A program made the translations under genes and the position numbers. From JAUYQR01 sp043727195 (lineage in GTDB: Bacteria > Pseudomonadota > Alphaproteobacteria > Rhodobacterales > Rhodobacteraceae), in NCBI GenBank assembly GCA_043727195.1, contig JAYSYZ010000322.1, positions 1-17,196 of the forward strand: a DNA stretch of 17,196 nt. The letters run 5' to 3'. The notes under the pieces are model-generated. The model was given only the letters and a program-made list of their open reading frames with translations. It ran no database searches and was not told the origin of the DNA. Shown piece after piece: positions 6,880-13,077 of this stretch; position 1 is the first letter of the stretch; every line of letters begins with the position of its first letter.

Positions 6880-8739
6880 CTAGGTCGTAAACCGCACCGA
6901 TCGCTCGATCACGATCGCAACCACGCTGTCCTGCGCATTTTCCGAAAGTTGGGAATGGGTCACCATGTCCGGCACATGAAGCGCAGCCGCCCCGGCTGCA
7001 AGACGAGTTGCGATGTCAGTCAAGATGGCCTCGGCATGCCCTCCTGCCAGGCCGATCGTCCTTGCCAAGGTAAGGAAGTCCGCCTTTGTAAGGCGATCAT
7101 CTTTGCCATTCAGCTTCAGCGCCATGCGGTCGCTGGCAAGGCCGGGGAAAACACGCGTGGTCACAGCGTCATAAAGCGGCGCAAAGCGCACCGAGGTGAA
7201 GGTTTTGGCTCCGGGCTCGGCGATCTTCAGTAAAGCGAGGTTCTTGAGATGCATGTCGCCATCGGCGACGAGCCAGGCAAATATGGCGCGCCGGAACAAG
7301 ATGGCGAGATCGGTGGTGGGGTCCGCCGATAGCGGGCGCAGCCCTTTTGCCATGCGCTCAATAGTGCCGTCATATTTTGCAGCGGCTGGCATATCGAGGA
7401 TCGAACAGAAGTCTTCGAGCGCAAAGCGGCGCATATCTTCCGGACCACACTTGATGTCGAACCGTTCGACCAGCAGTGCGGGCGGCATGCCCTCCGGCAT
7501 CTCGACCAGCGCCGCGTCTGGCACATCAAACCCCGCCATGCGCCCTAGTTCCAGACAGAGCCACTCGACGATCGGCAGTGTGGCAAACCCGCCCGTCCCT
7601 GCGGGTTTCAGGATATGCGTGAAGGGCTGATCGATTGCCGGGACCACCGTGCCGTCCGCCGATAGGCTCATCGGCGCCTTGATCTGGACGCCGGACAGGC
7701 GCGGCGTCTCCGCCCGCGAGAAGACCCGCGCCAGATTCTGCTCGAAGGTTTCCTCGATGTCTTGCCGCGCGAAACCGGCATAGCGGCCGGTAAAGCGCCC
7801 CGCATCCGCGAATGACGCCAGAGGTGTCATGAGGATGTCGGCAGACAAGGCTGCCAGTTCGGCGCGACTTTCGGCGATAGTGATGTTCGACATGTACCGA
7901 CGCCCGCGCCGCAATGCGTCGCGTTCGTCACGATCATGAAGGACCTGCGCGAGCCATCCTTCCGGAAGAAGCGATTCAACGAAGGCGGGAAGCTTGCCGG
8001 GCGTCGTTTCCCGCACAAGCACCGGCCCCCTGCCCTTCTGGGGTTTCCAACGCCATTCAAAGCCATTGTGGGACAACTGCCCCAACGGCTCGCCATGCCA
8101 GGCCACGAGCAGGTCAAACACCGCCTTGTTGACCTGCGGATTTGTCGTATTCGGCCGGGTCATCAGGAAACGCTCGGCACCTTCGCCCTCGCGATACCAG
8201 CCGTTCTCCCGCGCCAGCGTCCAGATCGCATCGGCAGCCGCAGTCGGGGAGCCATGCTCCTCGATCAGCCGCACTGCCATCTGTCTGCGCATGTCGCCAG
8301 TGACCGCAGTGGCGTGTTCGCTTCTCAACCGGAAGGCTTCGAGAAAACGCTGCCGCGGCGAGGACACTTGCACGCGGAGTTCGCCAAGGTCGTCGCCGAT
8401 GACGGCCTGGGCTGTGGAAGGATGCGCAGGCGCCAGAATTTGAACGATTTCAAGACCGCGCAGACGCGTGCGTTGATTGCGCCTGCCGCTGATGAAGAGC
8501 CGCCCATCCTCGGTCGGTGCCAGAAGAGAGGCGGTCGCCGAAGAGAGATAGGCACTGGGATAGATGTAATGTGCTATGCGCATGGCATGCGCCATGACCG
8601 TCTGGTCAACGTCCACACCCCGCACGACATAGACGCCTCGGATAAGCGGGATCAGATCGCCTGCCTGCGCCCGAAGATGCGCCTGCTTGGCGTCAATGGT
8701 TTCACCGACAAGATGGATCGACACAGAATTATCTCGCAT
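6880..8739 (-). CDS. HipA-family kinase with N-terminal AbiEi-like antitoxin domain (fusion)
   Basis: The product has 619 residues, against about 440 for canonical HipA. Residues 1-195 look like an AbiEi-type winged-helix antitoxin: GDLIPLIRGVYVV at 27-39, then PSAYLSSATASLL at 61-73. From about 200 the HipA fold begins (FDLLVAWHGEPLGQLSHN at 208-225). The Gly-rich loop SGVQIKAPMSL lies at 349-359, ILKPAGTGG at 376-384, the catalytic segment ADGDMHLKN at 492-500 (D495, N500) and the metal-binding PLYDAV with D524. The D-x4-N spacing matches E. coli HipA D309/N314, so kinase activity is plausible. HipA toxins phosphorylate glutamyl-tRNA synthetase or relatives; the target here is unknown. No HipB gene adjoins it. 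The start at 8739 is the first ATG after an in-frame stop but has a poor ribosome site and lies inside a palindrome; GTG at residue 6 is an alternative. The final residues abut the IS481 remnant and may have been altered by it. Confidence 0.85.
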   Translation of the reverse strand: MRDNSVSIHLVGETIDAKQAHLRAQAGDLIPLIRGVYVVRGVDVDQTVMAHAMRIAHYIYPSAYLSSATASLLAPTEDGRLFISGRRNQRTRLRGLEIVQILAPAHPSTAQAVIGDDLGELRVQVSSPRQRFLEAFRLRSEHATAVTGDMRRQMAVRLIEEHGSPTAAADAIWTLARENGWYREGEGAERFLMTRPNTTNPQVNKAVFDLLVAWHGEPLGQLSHNGFEWRWKPQKGRGPVLVRETTPGKLPAFVESLLPEGWLAQVLHDRDERDALRRGRRYMSNITIAESRAELAALSADILMTPLASFADAGRFTGRYAGFARQDIEETFEQNLARVFSRAETPRLSGVQIKAPMSLSADGTVVPAIDQPFTHILKPAGTGGFATLPIVEWLCLELGRMAGFDVPDAALVEMPEGMPPALLVERFDIKCGPEDMRRFALEDFCSILDMPAAAKYDGTIERMAKGLRPLSADPTTDLAILFRRAIFAWLVADGDMHLKNLALLKIAEPGAKTFTSVRFAPLYDAVTTRVFPGLASDRMALKLNGKDDRLTKADFLTLARTIGLAGGHAEAILTDIATRLAAGAAALHVPDMVTHSQLSENAQDSVVAIVIERSVRFTT

Positions 8740-8759
8740 TTCAGATGCGCATTAATTCT
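8725..8759. promoter_or_regulatory. 35-bp imperfect palindrome spanning the HipA-like start codon (candidate operator)
   Basis: The outer arms AGAATTA (8725-8731) and TAATTCT (8753-8759) and the inner arms CGCAT (8735-8739) and ATGCG (8745-8749) share one centre at 8742; 13 of 17 base pairs match. The ATG (minus strand, 8739-8737) sits in an inner arm, so a protein bound here would block initiation. Autoregulation by the fused AbiEi-like domain is an inference. Confidence 0.55.
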
Positions 8760-8779
8760 CAGATCATCGGACGAGATCA

Positions 8780-8805
8780 AGAATTATCTTACATTTCAGA
8801 TGCGC
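8780..8805. repeat. Second copy of the operator-like repeat
   Basis: These 26 bases repeat 8725-8750 in direct orientation with only two mismatches, at the eleventh and twelfth positions; the period is 55 bp, close to five DNA turns. The copy lies upstream of the HipA-like gene in an AT-rich stretch that probably holds its promoter. The outer dyad is not preserved in this copy. Iterated sites are usual for toxin-antitoxin operators. Confidence 0.55.
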
Positions 8806-8866
8806 TATAAACTAGGTATCCGCTCTTGGTTTCGCCCAACAGGAGCATTAGTGGTTGCCGAATCAC

Positions 8867-9016
8867 ATGATCAAGGACGATTGGAAAGAATGGGATTTCC
8901 GTCTGGCGAAATGGCTGCAGGACACGGCGAACAGCGACATCGCGGCGTTGATAGACATGGGCCTGCAGCAGCGTGGCGAGGCCAGCGGCAGAAGCACTCA
9001 CCATGAGATTACATGA
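8867..9016 (+). CDS. Possible small protein or gene remnant, 49 residues
   Basis: The ORF runs from ATG to TGA and starts MIKDDWKEWDFRLAKWLQ; the composition (charged, Trp-rich, amphipathic) looks more protein-like than the overlapping frames. I do not recognise it. It is divergent from the HipA-like gene and its start lies 128 bp from that gene's ATG. AGGAG at 8841-8845 is too far from the ATG to be its ribosome site. It could be a tiny gene of the island or the tail of a lost one; confidence is low. Confidence 0.25.
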   Translation: MIKDDWKEWDFRLAKWLQDTANSDIAALIDMGLQQRGEASGRSTHHEIT

Positions 9017-9128
9017 GGTGCAAATTGGATGGTTTTGGATTGTCCGATGGCAAAGATCATCTGACCACTCAGGTCGCCTGATTGCACCGTCAATACACTC
9101 CTAAAGCGCGACAAACCCCCAAATCTCA

Positions 9129-9561
9129 TTGCGCCCAGAATGCACACGTTATCTCTCAAGATATGCCAGTGAAACATTCCTGCGCCGCGATGATGCACTC
9201 CGCTGGTCCCATTTAGCCCAGCGGTCGGTGGACCGCAACAAAACGCCGGTCATCTCCCGGATCGGGCGGCTGACGAAGTTCATTGAACTTCTGAGGTGGC
9301 ACATCCAAGACACGGCGGCGGTCGGAAAACCGCCGCAGCGGTCGATGGCCGCGACGTTGGACATGCTGCTGCGCAAGTTGGGGGCCATCAAGATCACGGC
9401 ACTCGACCGGGAGCGGCTGATCCAGTTCGGGCGTGCCAGGTCCGAGGCTGGCGCGGGGCCGGTGACGCTCGAGAACGGCGATCGAGGACCTGCGACTTCA
9501 CGATCTGCGCCAGGAAGGCATGAGCTGCCTTTTCGAGGCCGGGTTCCACGGACTTGCTTAG
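9129..9561 (+). pseudogene. Tyrosine recombinase/phage integrase, internally deleted
   Basis: The first frame (9129-9470) reads ETFLRRDDALRW and SRIGRLTKFIELLRWHIQD, then GKPPQRSMAATLDMLLRKLG and DRERLIQFGRA...GAGPVTL. This is the N-terminal and core-binding portion of a common alphaproteobacterial tyrosine integrase. The homology then jumps to another frame at about 9470 with IEDLRLHDLRQEGMSCLFEA, the box that carries the catalytic HxxR in intact members. The intervening catalytic part, including the first active-site Arg, is missing, and a TAG at 9559-9561 comes before the Tyr nucleophile. It is therefore inactive. It marks this stretch as a former mobile island, possibly the one that brought the HipA-like gene. 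No attachment site or tRNA gene was found beside it. Confidence 0.75.
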
Positions 9562-9746
9562 AAAATTGGGGAAGAAAGTGGGAAGCAGCAGAAATCGCAT
9601 TGTGGCCTGAAGCGTTCGATCATCGGCACGATGAGCTTGGCCGGTGCGCCGAGAGGTTTGCCTGTCTCCCGCGCCAGCACTTCTGCATGGGCGACAAGGT
9701 CGCGGTGCACGGCTGCGGGCAGCCGTTGGCGCGGACAGATCGGCGG
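9562..9746. other. No intact gene; possible unidentified coding debris
   Basis: On the minus strand one frame reads HAEVLARETGKPLGAPAKLI, which looks protein-like and faintly recalls the C-terminal helices of ketopantoate-reductase-type proteins. It has no start and ends soon in a stop. I would not name it. Confidence 0.2.
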
Positions 9747-10033
9747 TCAGCGGCGCCGCATATCCGTCGGCGCCAGGCCCCGATGCTTGCGTTGAAGGTC
9801 AACTGCGAGTTGAAGCCGACATCAAAAGCGATGTTGGTCACGCTGCGGTCGGTTTCTCGCAGCAGCGCCTCGGCCTCATCGACGCGGAAGCCGTTGACGA
9901 AGTCGAAGAAGCTGACGCCAAGATGGTCGTTCAGGGTCTGCGAGATATAATTCGGGCTGGCCCCGATCTTGACTGCCAACCCCCGCAAGGACAGGGCCGA
10001 GTCGCGGTGCAGGACTCGTTGCACATCAGACAA
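9747..10033 (-). pseudogene. AraC-family regulator, C-terminal HTH fragment with frameshift
   Basis: The minus strand reads LSLRGLAVKIGASPNYISQT then FFDFVNGFRVDEAEALL and VTNIAFDVGFNSQLTFNA, the two helix-turn-helix units of an AraC/XylS DNA-binding domain. After TFNA about 10 bases appear deleted: the expected ending GLAPTDMRRR with its stop (9747-9749) is in a neighbouring frame. The N-terminal sensory part is absent; the frame upstream enters the MDR fragment's DNA and meets a stop at 10115-10117. The only start is a TTG at 10033. It is very unlikely to be functional. Confidence 0.7.
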
Positions 10034-10118
10034 AGGCGCGGGGCCGCGTCGGGCAGGACGGCGGGGACATTGGGACCACGCCGAACGGACCTGGCATGGG
10101 TTCGCTATGGTCGTTCAG

Positions 10119-10361
10119 CGCCACATCCGCGCCAGGATTGCGCCCCGGCACTGCCCGGCGCGGGCCAGTCTGGCCAAAGACGAGCCGGATTACCGGCCCC
10201 ATGCCGCCGGGCGCGCGCGCACCGCGAATCCGGACATCGCCCGTGGTCAGGCCTGTGGCCTCGACCGCGACCAGCCCCTTCGCGGGGCCGGGCACCGGGT
10301 CAGCTACCGCCTCGACAGCGACACGGGCGGGGCCGTATGGGCGGCCGATCGCAACGTTCAT
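10119..10361 (-). pseudogene. Zinc-type/quinone oxidoreductase (MDR family), 5' fragment
   Basis: ATG at 10361 begins MNVAIGRPYGPARVAVEAVA and continues with VAVEATGLTTGDVRIRGARA and FGQTGPRRAVPGRNPGADV, the N-terminal GroES-like fold of medium-chain dehydrogenase/reductases of the quinone-reductase branch. The homology ends near residue 81; the rest of the GroES-like part and the whole Rossmann domain are missing, and the DNA passes into an AraC fragment. The ATG overlaps the stop of the DUF2306 gene by 4 bp, so it was the last gene of that operon before the deletion. A short useless peptide may still be made. Confidence 0.65.
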
Positions 10362-10993
10362 AGGGATGTTTTCTCTTGTTGATTCAGGACAATGACACTC
10401 TCGGCAACCACGATCATGGCCAGCCACCAGCCGACAAAGACCAGATCTGACGCCAGTCCCGTGACCGGTGCACCGGTCACCAGGTAGATCGGAAACATCA
10501 CCACCGAGACCGTGGGCCCGCCGATGCCGATGGCATAGGCGCGGATCATCCACGCGCTGTGAGTGGCCATGTTACGGGCCTGCGCGGCCCGGACGCCCAG
10601 CGCAAGTGCCCCGATCAGGGTCACACTGAAGACAGCGCGCGCGATATCCAGAAGCGGGGTGGTGGCGCTGTCCAACCGCAACAGCAGGCTCAGCCCTGAC
10701 AGCGCCAGCACCAGTCCTGCCAGCACGAAGACCCGCCCCGACAGCCGATGCAGCGCTCCGAAGCGGGACCGCAGCGCGCGGGCGAATTGCAGCGGACCAA
10801 GCACGCCGAACAGGATGCCGGCAAGGGCATGCAGCCACATCGACGCCGGTGCAACACCGAGGCGCAGGCTGTCTTCGGGCAACAGCCCTGCGGGGATTTG
10901 CACCACCCTGAAGCCTGCCATAACGATCGGGATCGCGGTCGCGAAAGCCAACAACAGGACAAGCGGCATCGGCCGCGAAAAATAGCGGATCAT
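10358..10993 (-). CDS. DUF2306 family integral membrane protein
   Basis: The product has 211 residues and about six membrane helices: roughly 9-30, 48-70, 83-107, 114-137, 145-172 and 182-204. Typical DUF2306 features are the His in the second helix (WLHALAGILFGVLGPLQF), LHRLSGR before the third and ATHSAWMIRAYAIGIGG in the fifth. Function is not established for this family; it is a membrane protein of the inner membrane. ATG at 10993 has GAAAGAGA about 7 bases upstream and follows the XRE gene by 24 bp. Its TGA overlaps the start of the oxidoreductase fragment. Co-transcription with the XRE and DUF2178 genes is likely. Confidence 0.8.
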   Translation of the reverse strand: MIRYFSRPMPLVLLLAFATAIPIVMAGFRVVQIPAGLLPEDSLRLGVAPASMWLHALAGILFGVLGPLQFARALRSRFGALHRLSGRVFVLAGLVLALSGLSLLLRLDSATTPLLDIARAVFSVTLIGALALGVRAAQARNMATHSAWMIRAYAIGIGGPTVSVVMFPIYLVTGAPVTGLASDLVFVGWWLAMIVVAESVIVLNQQEKTSL

Positions 10994-11017
10994 GGCAGAT
11001 CTCTTTCGTTTAGACGA

Positions 11018-11227
11018 TCAATCGTCGTGATAGGTGAACACGTCCTCGACACCGACGCCGAAATGGCGCGCGATGCGGAACGCAAGCTCCAGCGTGGGCG
11101 CGTATTTCCCGTTCTCGATTGCAAGGATCGTTTGCCGCGTCACGCCCACATGCGCGGCAAGGTCTTTTTGCGTCATCTCGCCTGCGTCGAACCTCAGGCG
11201 GCGGATGGTGTTCTCGACCCGCGCCAC
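11018..11227 (-). CDS. Small XRE-family transcriptional regulator (YozG-like)
   Basis: The product has 69 residues and is almost entirely one helix-turn-helix: MTQKDLAAHVGVTRQTILAI (residues 18-37) followed by ENGKYAPTLELAFRIARHFG (38-57). It matches the short cytosolic XRE regulators that usually travel with a DUF2178-type or similar membrane protein. The start is a GTG at 11227 directly after the upstream TAG, so translation is probably coupled; the residues from ARVENTIRRLRF onward match the family's usual N-terminus, which supports this start. It probably controls its own operon through the palindrome at 11705-11719 (inferred). Confidence 0.85.
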   Translation of the reverse strand: MARVENTIRRLRFDAGEMTQKDLAAHVGVTRQTILAIENGKYAPTLELAFRIARHFGVGVEDVFTYHDD

Positions 11228-11674
11228 CTAGAGACCCCGGCGATAGACATGAAGCTTGGCCAGATTGCCTGCCGTATCGCCAAGGGCCCAGAAGGCCAGG
11301 ATGAGGTTCATCGCCGTGATGATCTCGTGCCCAAGCGCAAGTGCGCCGACGGCCCCGACTATCCCTGTGGCCATGACGATCCCCTGCACCGTCCAGCGGA
11401 TGCCGGAAATCGCCCGGTCACGCTCGTCGCGGGCCAGGTCCGGCTTCTCCCCCGTAACCAACCGGAAGACGATCGCGATGACAATGACCAGCACGATCCC
11501 GATGACGATGCTTACTCCCATCAACTTGAGCACCAGCACGGCCCAGACCTGAACGCCGTCCGGCCCGTCGAACCGCCCCGCTGCGTGACCCGCCACCAGA
11601 AACCACAGGAACAAGCCGATGATGATCGCATTGGCGAGTATCTCGGTCAGGACATTGCGCTCTTCGTGGGACAT
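11228..11674 (-). CDS. DUF2178-like four-helix membrane protein
   Basis: The product has 148 residues with four hydrophobic segments (about 13-30, 43-70, 92-112 and 115-135) and a cytoplasmic loop EKPDLARDERDRAISGIR at 76-93. The DERD-x-x-I element is characteristic of DUF2178 and related proteins that partner with small XRE regulators. The frame is open far upstream, but those residues are low-complexity and Arg-rich; ATG at 11674 (MSHEERNV) fits the family and places the -10-like palindrome 30 bases upstream. An in-frame ATG at 11722 is less likely because it lies upstream of that box. Role unknown; by analogy it may sense or modulate the membrane state and act with the XRE protein. Confidence 0.75.
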   Translation of the reverse strand: MSHEERNVLTEILANAIIIGLFLWFLVAGHAAGRFDGPDGVQVWAVLVLKLMGVSIVIGIVLVIVIAIVFRLVTGEKPDLARDERDRAISGIRWTVQGIVMATGIVGAVGALALGHEIITAMNLILAFWALGDTAGNLAKLHVYRRGL

Positions 11675-11704
11675 GGTTTGATCCGGTCGATGGGTGATGA
11701 GGTA

Positions 11705-11719
11705 AAGTATACTATACTT
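11705..11719 (-). promoter_or_regulatory. 15-bp perfect palindrome with -10-like box
   Basis: There are 7-bp arms AAGTATA and TATACTT around a single central base. On the minus strand it contains TATACT (5 of 6 to the sigma-70 -10 consensus), placed to give a transcript start about 25 bases before the DUF2178-like ATG. No convincing -35 was seen. It is probably the promoter and operator of the three-gene operon, and the XRE protein is the obvious candidate binder. Confidence 0.5.
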
Positions 11720-12069
11720 CATGTATGCCGATTCGAACCTGGCGTAAAGAGCGGCATACCATACCATTGATCCGGGTGCCCGCACGCCAGCCTTCAGCCG
11801 AACTTCACCGCCATGCCGGAAGATTTCGGCGCCGATGGTCACTACCGGCGACCAGTCTGGGACGGATGAACGTGGACGATGTTCCACGGATCGCCGTCGC
11901 GGGTGTTCGTGCAAGGGGTCGTCCCGATCCGGCAAACCTAGATGACGCCTGGCAGATCGGCTTGTTGTAAGCGTTGGGGTGGACGCCCCCCGGCTTGTCA
12001 GGTCGCCTGCACCGGCATCGCCGCGTGGCTGCAATTGCGCGTCGCGCGGGGTAAAGAACAGGCCGACCC
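11720..12069. other. Intergenic region, 350 bases, no gene recognised
   Basis: It lies between the DUF2178-like operon promoter and the 3' end of the amidotransferase-like gene. Frames are open on both strands owing to high GC, but none gives a recognisable protein. A weak GC-rich inverted repeat (about 11975-11990) downstream of the amidotransferase-like gene lacks a T-run, so I do not call a terminator. Confidence 0.4.
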
Positions 12070-12867
12070 TTACGCCAGCTTTCGCACCACCGGCTCGCCC
12101 GCGCCGCGCGCTGCCCATTCCGCCACCGCGGCCCCGAAGGCCTGAAACAGCGGCCTCGACACCGGATCGCCCGCCGCGTTCCACTCAGGGTGCCACTGCA
12201 CCGACAGGGTAAACCCCGGCGCATCCTGCACATAGACCGCCTCGGGCGTGCCGTCGGGGGCATGACCGTCGATCACGATCCCCGCACCGGCGCGGGCGAT
12301 TCCCTGACCGTGCAGGGTGTTTGTCATCACCTCTTGCGCGCCCAACAGCCGGTGAAACACGCCGCCCTCGCTGAAACAGACCGGGTGGCGCAGGGCGAAC
12401 TGTTCCTCCAGGGTACCTTCCGGCGGCATGCGGTGGTTCAACCGCCCCGGCAGATCGCGGATCTCGGGGTAAAGCGTGCCGCCCAGCGCCACGTTCACCT
12501 CCTGAAATCCCCGGCAGATGCCAAGAAAGGGCTGACCCCGCTCGACGCAGGCGCGGATCAGCGGCAGTGTCACGGCATCACGGCCCCGGTCGAACGCGCC
12601 ATGCGCGGGCGTCTCCGGCTCGCCGTATTCCTCGGGGTGCACATTCGGGCGGCCCCCGGTCAGCAGGAACCCGTCGCACAGATCCAATAGCTCTGCCACG
12701 CTGACATAACGCGGGTCGGAGGGTATGATCAGCGGCAGGCAACCCGCCACTTCGGCGACCGCCGCCGAATTCATCGTGCCGCCGGAATGCACCGGATAGC
12801 GGTCATTGATCAGATAGCTGTTGCCGATGATCCCGACGACGGGTCTGCGGCTGGAACGGCAAGACAT
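12070..12867 (-). CDS. Class-I glutamine amidotransferase-like hydrolase (peptidase C26, PuuD/gamma-glutamyl-GABA hydrolase type)
   Basis: The product has 265 residues, near the 254 of E. coli PuuD. It has the start motif PVVGIIGNSYLI (9-20), DGFLLTGGRPNVHPEEYG (65-82), the nucleophile elbow FLGICRGFQEVNVALGG with Cys118, and SVQWHPEWN with His226 and Glu228 completing the triad. PuuD-type enzymes hydrolyse gamma-glutamyl amides such as gamma-glutamyl-GABA in putrescine breakdown; no other puu gene is present, so the substrate is open. The frame extends far upstream, but the homology begins at about residue 9 of the chosen ATG (12867), which has only a weak ribosome site. It is divergent from the DenD-type gene with 210 bp between them and a dyad 15 bases from its start. 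Confidence 0.88.
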   Translation of the reverse strand: MSCRSSRRPVVGIIGNSYLINDRYPVHSGGTMNSAAVAEVAGCLPLIIPSDPRYVSVAELLDLCDGFLLTGGRPNVHPEEYGEPETPAHGAFDRGRDAVTLPLIRACVERGQPFLGICRGFQEVNVALGGTLYPEIRDLPGRLNHRMPPEGTLEEQFALRHPVCFSEGGVFHRLLGAQEVMTNTLHGQGIARAGAGIVIDGHAPDGTPEAVYVQDAPGFTLSVQWHPEWNAAGDPVSRPLFQAFGAAVAEWAARGAGEPVVRKLA

Positions 12868-12882
12868 CGGCTGCGCCAGAAT

Positions 12883-12901
12883 TGTTACCCTTGGTGCAAC
12901 A
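12883..12901. promoter_or_regulatory. Candidate operator in the divergent intergenic region
   Basis: An imperfect 19-bp dyad reads TGTTRC-type on one arm and GCAACA-type on the other, with 6 of 9 pairs matching. It is centred about 25 bases upstream of the amidotransferase-like start and 186 bases upstream of the DenD-type start. The binder is unknown; no regulator gene is adjacent. Confidence 0.3.
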
Positions 12902-13077
12902 TAGCCTCGCTTTTCGCGGCCCGAAAGGGGCGACGCTCGCACATCTGGCCTTCGTCGCCGCACAGGCCCGAAAACCGGGCAGTTCGGCAGACCGCGCGGG
13001 GCGGGAAATGACCCACACCACCGGCCTTGGCCCGGCGACCGATCCATGATCCACTCCCCTGAGCGAAGGAGCCTTTC

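Noticed and set aside
7936..9006. 356-codon plus-strand frame
   Set aside because: It is mainly the antisense of the HipA-like gene, which has clear kinase motifs on the minus strand.
9562..9950. Continuation of the integrase-containing frame
   Set aside because: After about 9470 that frame no longer resembles an integrase and is antisense to the AraC-type fragment.
11975..11990. GC-rich inverted repeat as a terminator
   Set aside because: The stem is only about 4 bp and no T-run follows in either direction.
11675..12184. Upstream extension of the DUF2178-like frame
   Set aside because: The residues are Arg/Gly-rich, overlap the amidotransferase-like gene's 3' end and precede the promoter-like palindrome.
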